NCBI GenBank assembly: GCA_031259875.1
Contig: JAIRKW010000136.1
Location: 1-8,389 of the forward strand
Length of the DNA stretch: 8,389 bases
Direction: 5' to 3'
Source of the DNA: Campylobacteraceae bacterium
GTDB lineage: Bacteria; Campylobacterota; Campylobacteria; Campylobacterales; Campylobacteraceae
This document shows, piece by piece, positions 6,127 through 8,389 of the stretch. The translations under genes were made by a program, and so were the position numbers. Numbering within the stretch: the first letter of the stretch is position 1; every line of letters starts with the position of its first letter. The notes below the pieces were generated by a model. That model made no database searches, was not told the DNA's origin, and saw nothing but the letters and a program-made list of their open reading frames with translations.

Positions 6127-7313
6127 AGCTTTTCTAAATCGCCCATTTTGCCGTAAAAACTACTGTTAATTTGCGAATTTTTAATAAGAAATTTTATGAA
6201 TTTTTTAAATAAATCTTTATTTGGAGTAGTTTGATTTTTCCAAAAATCATCTAAAGTTTCCCTTTTACAGGTAAGCCCTTTTATATCATATATAGCTTTG
6301 CCAAGAACAATAGTCGGTGTGCCGTGGTAAAGTGATGACAGCCCTACGGTACTATTTATCGTAACTGTTCCGCGCGCATTTTTAAGAGCATTTGGTATAT
6401 AAAGTTCATAAAGCGTTATAACACGCTCTTTGATGCCAAGTTCTTCAGATAATGCGTTTATGAAATTTGTATAATTTACTTTGCCTCTGTCAAGAGGATG
6501 GTGTTTAAATACGATAAAGCAATCTTTATCGGCGCAGTGCGCGAAAGAGTTTAAAACTACTTCTATAAACTCCCTCATATTTCTAAACGAAGAGTGTTTT
6601 CTAATTTGTGCGTCATCATTTGCCTGCAATGGTATAAAAAAATATTTTTTAGACAGCTTGGTTTTTAGAAGTTTATTACAGGGTTTATCTTTAAGCGTAT
6701 ATAATATCTTTCGCATGAAGCTTTTAATGCCATATAATGCCTCTTTTACCGCAGAAAAATCTCTATGGTGAATATAGTGCGGATATAAAAATTTAAAAGT
6801 ATTGGCTATAAGATAGTAAATTGTTGCACTTGTAATCATAAGAAAGAGGCTGTTTTTCATATCTAAAGCCTCTTTTGTTTTTTCAATTGGCAATTGCTCG
6901 TAAAATTTTGAAAGTCTTGGAAGTCTGCTGTTGTCATTGACGCCATATTTTTCAAGTGTGATATAGTTTGGCCTCACGTATCCTTCTTCAAATACAAAGA
7001 CTTCTATGCCAAGAGAGTTTGCTGTTTTGATGGCGATTCTTTGGTAGAATCTGCAGTCGCCGAAGAGAAAAATCTTATCTATTTTGTATTCATTAAAAAA
7101 ACTAGTTATAAACTTTTGCCAAAATTTTGGCGTACCTTTGTAAGAGATAACATTATCTTTATTGGAGAAAAACCAATCCGCCGCATTAAAAGCTATTTTG
7201 TAAGTTTTTGCTCCTCTTTTTCGAAATACCTTATCAAGCCTTTTGAAAAAATTTCCCATAGGACCTTGCAATAGTAAAATGTTTTGATTATTTAAATTGC
7301 CTATATTATTCAT
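6123..7313 (-). CDS. kpsS: Capsule polysaccharide glycosyltransferase KpsS (beta-Kdo transferase)
   Basis: KpsS proteins add the first beta-linked Kdo to phosphatidylglycerol, starting the poly-Kdo linker that anchors group 2-type capsules before ABC export; they act at the cytoplasmic face of the inner membrane. The 396 residues carry the family blocks LLLQGPMGNFFKRL (13-26), FLFGDCRFYQR (82-92), FEEGYVRPNYITLEKYGVN (108-126), VFKHHPLDRG (268-277) and a nucleotide-sugar-type region TINSTVGLSSLYHGTPTIVL (318-337). Length is usual for the family. The ATG start overlaps the kpsC stop as ATGA, and the bases before it (ATTATTAAAAAA) contain no Shine-Dalgarno match. Translation therefore probably depends on ribosomes finishing kpsC. 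It is the last gene of its operon. The call rests on recalled family motifs and is strong. Confidence 0.9.
   Translation of the reverse strand: MNNIGNLNNQNILLLQGPMGNFFKRLDKVFRKRGAKTYKIAFNAADWFFSNKDNVISYKGTPKFWQKFITSFFNEYKIDKIFLFGDCRFYQRIAIKTANSLGIEVFVFEEGYVRPNYITLEKYGVNDNSRLPRLSKFYEQLPIEKTKEALDMKNSLFLMITSATIYYLIANTFKFLYPHYIHHRDFSAVKEALYGIKSFMRKILYTLKDKPCNKLLKTKLSKKYFFIPLQANDDAQIRKHSSFRNMREFIEVVLNSFAHCADKDCFIVFKHHPLDRGKVNYTNFINALSEELGIKERVITLYELYIPNALKNARGTVTINSTVGLSSLYHGTPTIVLGKAIYDIKGLTCKRETLDDFWKNQTTPNKDLFKKFIKFLIKNSQINSSFYGKMGDLEKL
7310..7313 (-). promoter_or_regulatory. ATGA stop/start overlap coupling kpsC to kpsS
   Basis: TGA of kpsC and ATG of kpsS share the tetranucleotide ATGA. The lack of a ribosome binding site before the ATG supports translational coupling, which would keep the two linker enzymes in proportion. 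Confidence 0.85.
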
Positions 7314-8389
7314 TTTTTTAATAATCGATACAGTATTTGCGTTTTTCGCACGACAAACTTTGATAATCCTTTACATAAATTTTTACCGTCGGAATTGTAT
7401 CTTATTTTTTCTTCATTAATACTTTTTAAGAATGTTTTTATATCGCAAAGTTGGTCTGTTTTTGGGTTGATATAGCGCGGATATGCGATAAGAGTGCCGG
7501 CTATTAACTCTTGAAGTGTTAATTTTCGTGCTCTTCTGTTGTTTATCAATTTATCTTGAGTTAATCCCCAGCCTGCATAAAACGGCATACCGTACGTTAT
7601 GACCTTTTTGCCTCTCAAAAGCGCCTCAAATCCCGTAAGAGATGTTATCGTATGAACTTCATCACATACTTTAAAAAGACTATCGGGCGAACTGTTTTTG
7701 ATAATAATATCGGCGTATAAAAGAACTGTTTTTTCATATAATTTTCCTTTGCGGTTTTTTGCCGTAACGTCAGGATGAGGTTTATATATAATAAAACTAT
7801 CGGGGTTTTCTTCGCGCACTTTTCTTAGCAGTTCGATATTTGACATACCATTGCCGCCGTAAATGACTGATGCGTCGTCTTCAACTTGTCCAGGAACAAA
7901 GATAACTTTTTTATTGGTATTTATCTCTATGGCTTTATCTTTATTGATATTGTATTTTGAGATATGATTTTTAACTAAAAACTCCCGTATTTTTTCGGCG
8001 GTTTTTAGCATATCTTCATTAAAATTTGTTTTGCTTAATATCTCTTCCAGCTCGCTTTTGCTTGTTGCATCAAAGTAGATACCGTATTTGTCGACGACCA
8101 ATGAGTACGGCTTTGTCAAATCTGAACCAAGCTCGATAGACCTTATAAAGCCATCTTCTACGCAGAAAATCGGAATGGATTTTTGTTTTGCAAATTCTCT
8201 TACTTCAATAAAAGGCTTTTTGCCCCAGATATAAATAGATGAATTTTCATCAAGTCCTAGTTTGTGTGCTATTTTGAGATGGTTTTTGCCAAAAAGCGGA
8301 TTGATAAAATTAAGTTGTGTAAAATGTTCTTTTGCAAAAAATGGTTTGATAAAGTTGTGTTTCCATCTCGAAAAGCCGAAAAAAAATCC
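7310..8389 (-). CDS. kpsC: Capsule polysaccharide glycosyltransferase KpsC (beta-Kdo transferase), 5' end beyond window
   Basis: KpsC extends the Kdo linker on phosphatidylglycerol with alternating beta-Kdo linkages, after KpsS has started it. The frame is open to the right edge, giving 359 visible C-terminal residues. They contain GFSRWK (5-10), VEDGFIRS (77-84), SLVVDKYGIYFDAT (95-108), VPGQVEDD (165-172), YKPHPDV (202-208), TSLTGFEALLRG (249-260) and YAGWGLTQDK (271-280). These are the hallmark motifs of a KpsC glycosyltransferase domain. Full-length KpsC is usually about 670-690 residues with two such domains, so the visible part is most likely the second domain and the C-terminus. Whether the first domain is present cannot be seen. 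An internal TTG at 8119 could be mistaken for a start, but homology clearly continues upstream of it. The remaining capsule genes are expected to the right. Confidence 0.92.
   Translation of the reverse strand, partial: GFFFGFSRWKHNFIKPFFAKEHFTQLNFINPLFGKNHLKIAHKLGLDENSSIYIWGKKPFIEVREFAKQKSIPIFCVEDGFIRSIELGSDLTKPYSLVVDKYGIYFDATSKSELEEILSKTNFNEDMLKTAEKIREFLVKNHISKYNINKDKAIEINTNKKVIFVPGQVEDDASVIYGGNGMSNIELLRKVREENPDSFIIYKPHPDVTAKNRKGKLYEKTVLLYADIIIKNSSPDSLFKVCDEVHTITSLTGFEALLRGKKVITYGMPFYAGWGLTQDKLINNRRARKLTLQELIAGTLIAYPRYINPKTDQLCDIKTFLKSINEEKIRYNSDGKNLCKGLSKFVVRKTQILYRLLKK

Noticed and set aside
7310..8119. A shorter kpsC beginning at the internal TTG at 8119
   Set aside because: The KpsC motifs VEDGFIRS and GFSRWK continue in frame upstream to the window edge, so the true start lies outside the window.

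Overview
The window looks like chromosomal DNA from a low-GC Campylobacterota bacterium (the Sulfurimonas, Sulfurovum, Arcobacter and Campylobacter group). The case rests on a CiaB-family protein, which is characteristic of that phylum, together with kpsC/kpsS-type capsule genes, strong A/T bias, good TATAAT -10 boxes with poor -35 boxes, and tight gene packing. The genus cannot be fixed from this sequence alone.

Layout. From 1 to 1932, on the minus strand, lies a two-gene unit: a TauE/SafE-family membrane exporter followed 32 bp later by a membrane-bound sensor histidine kinase. The kinase runs off the left edge just after its ATP-binding G-box. About 600 bp (1939-2542) then hold no convincing intact gene, but contain several dyads and an interrupted reading frame that may be gene debris. 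From 2543 to 4393, on the minus strand, is a full-length CiaB-like protein with an HEFGH zinc-metallopeptidase motif. A 113-bp divergent promoter region separates it from a plus-strand PiT-family phosphate transporter (4507-6126). That gene collides tail to tail with kpsS: the two stop codons share the bases TTAA. kpsS (6123-7313) lies downstream of kpsC (7310 to beyond the right edge) on the minus strand, coupled by an ATGA stop/start overlap.

How they work together. KpsC and KpsS are the pair of beta-Kdo glycosyltransferases that build the poly-Kdo linker on phosphatidylglycerol for ABC-exported capsules. kpsS is therefore probably the last gene of a capsule operon whose body lies to the right of the window. 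The exporter and kinase probably form one transcription unit, so the kinase may sense something linked to anion or sulfur transport, but no response regulator is visible. The phosphate transporter and CiaB are independent single-gene units fired from a shared divergent promoter region.

I found no transposon, CRISPR array, tRNA, rRNA or phage gene, and no clearly undescribed multi-gene system. The points most worth a second look are the metallopeptidase-like active site of CiaB, the interrupted frame downstream of it, and the exporter-kinase pairing.
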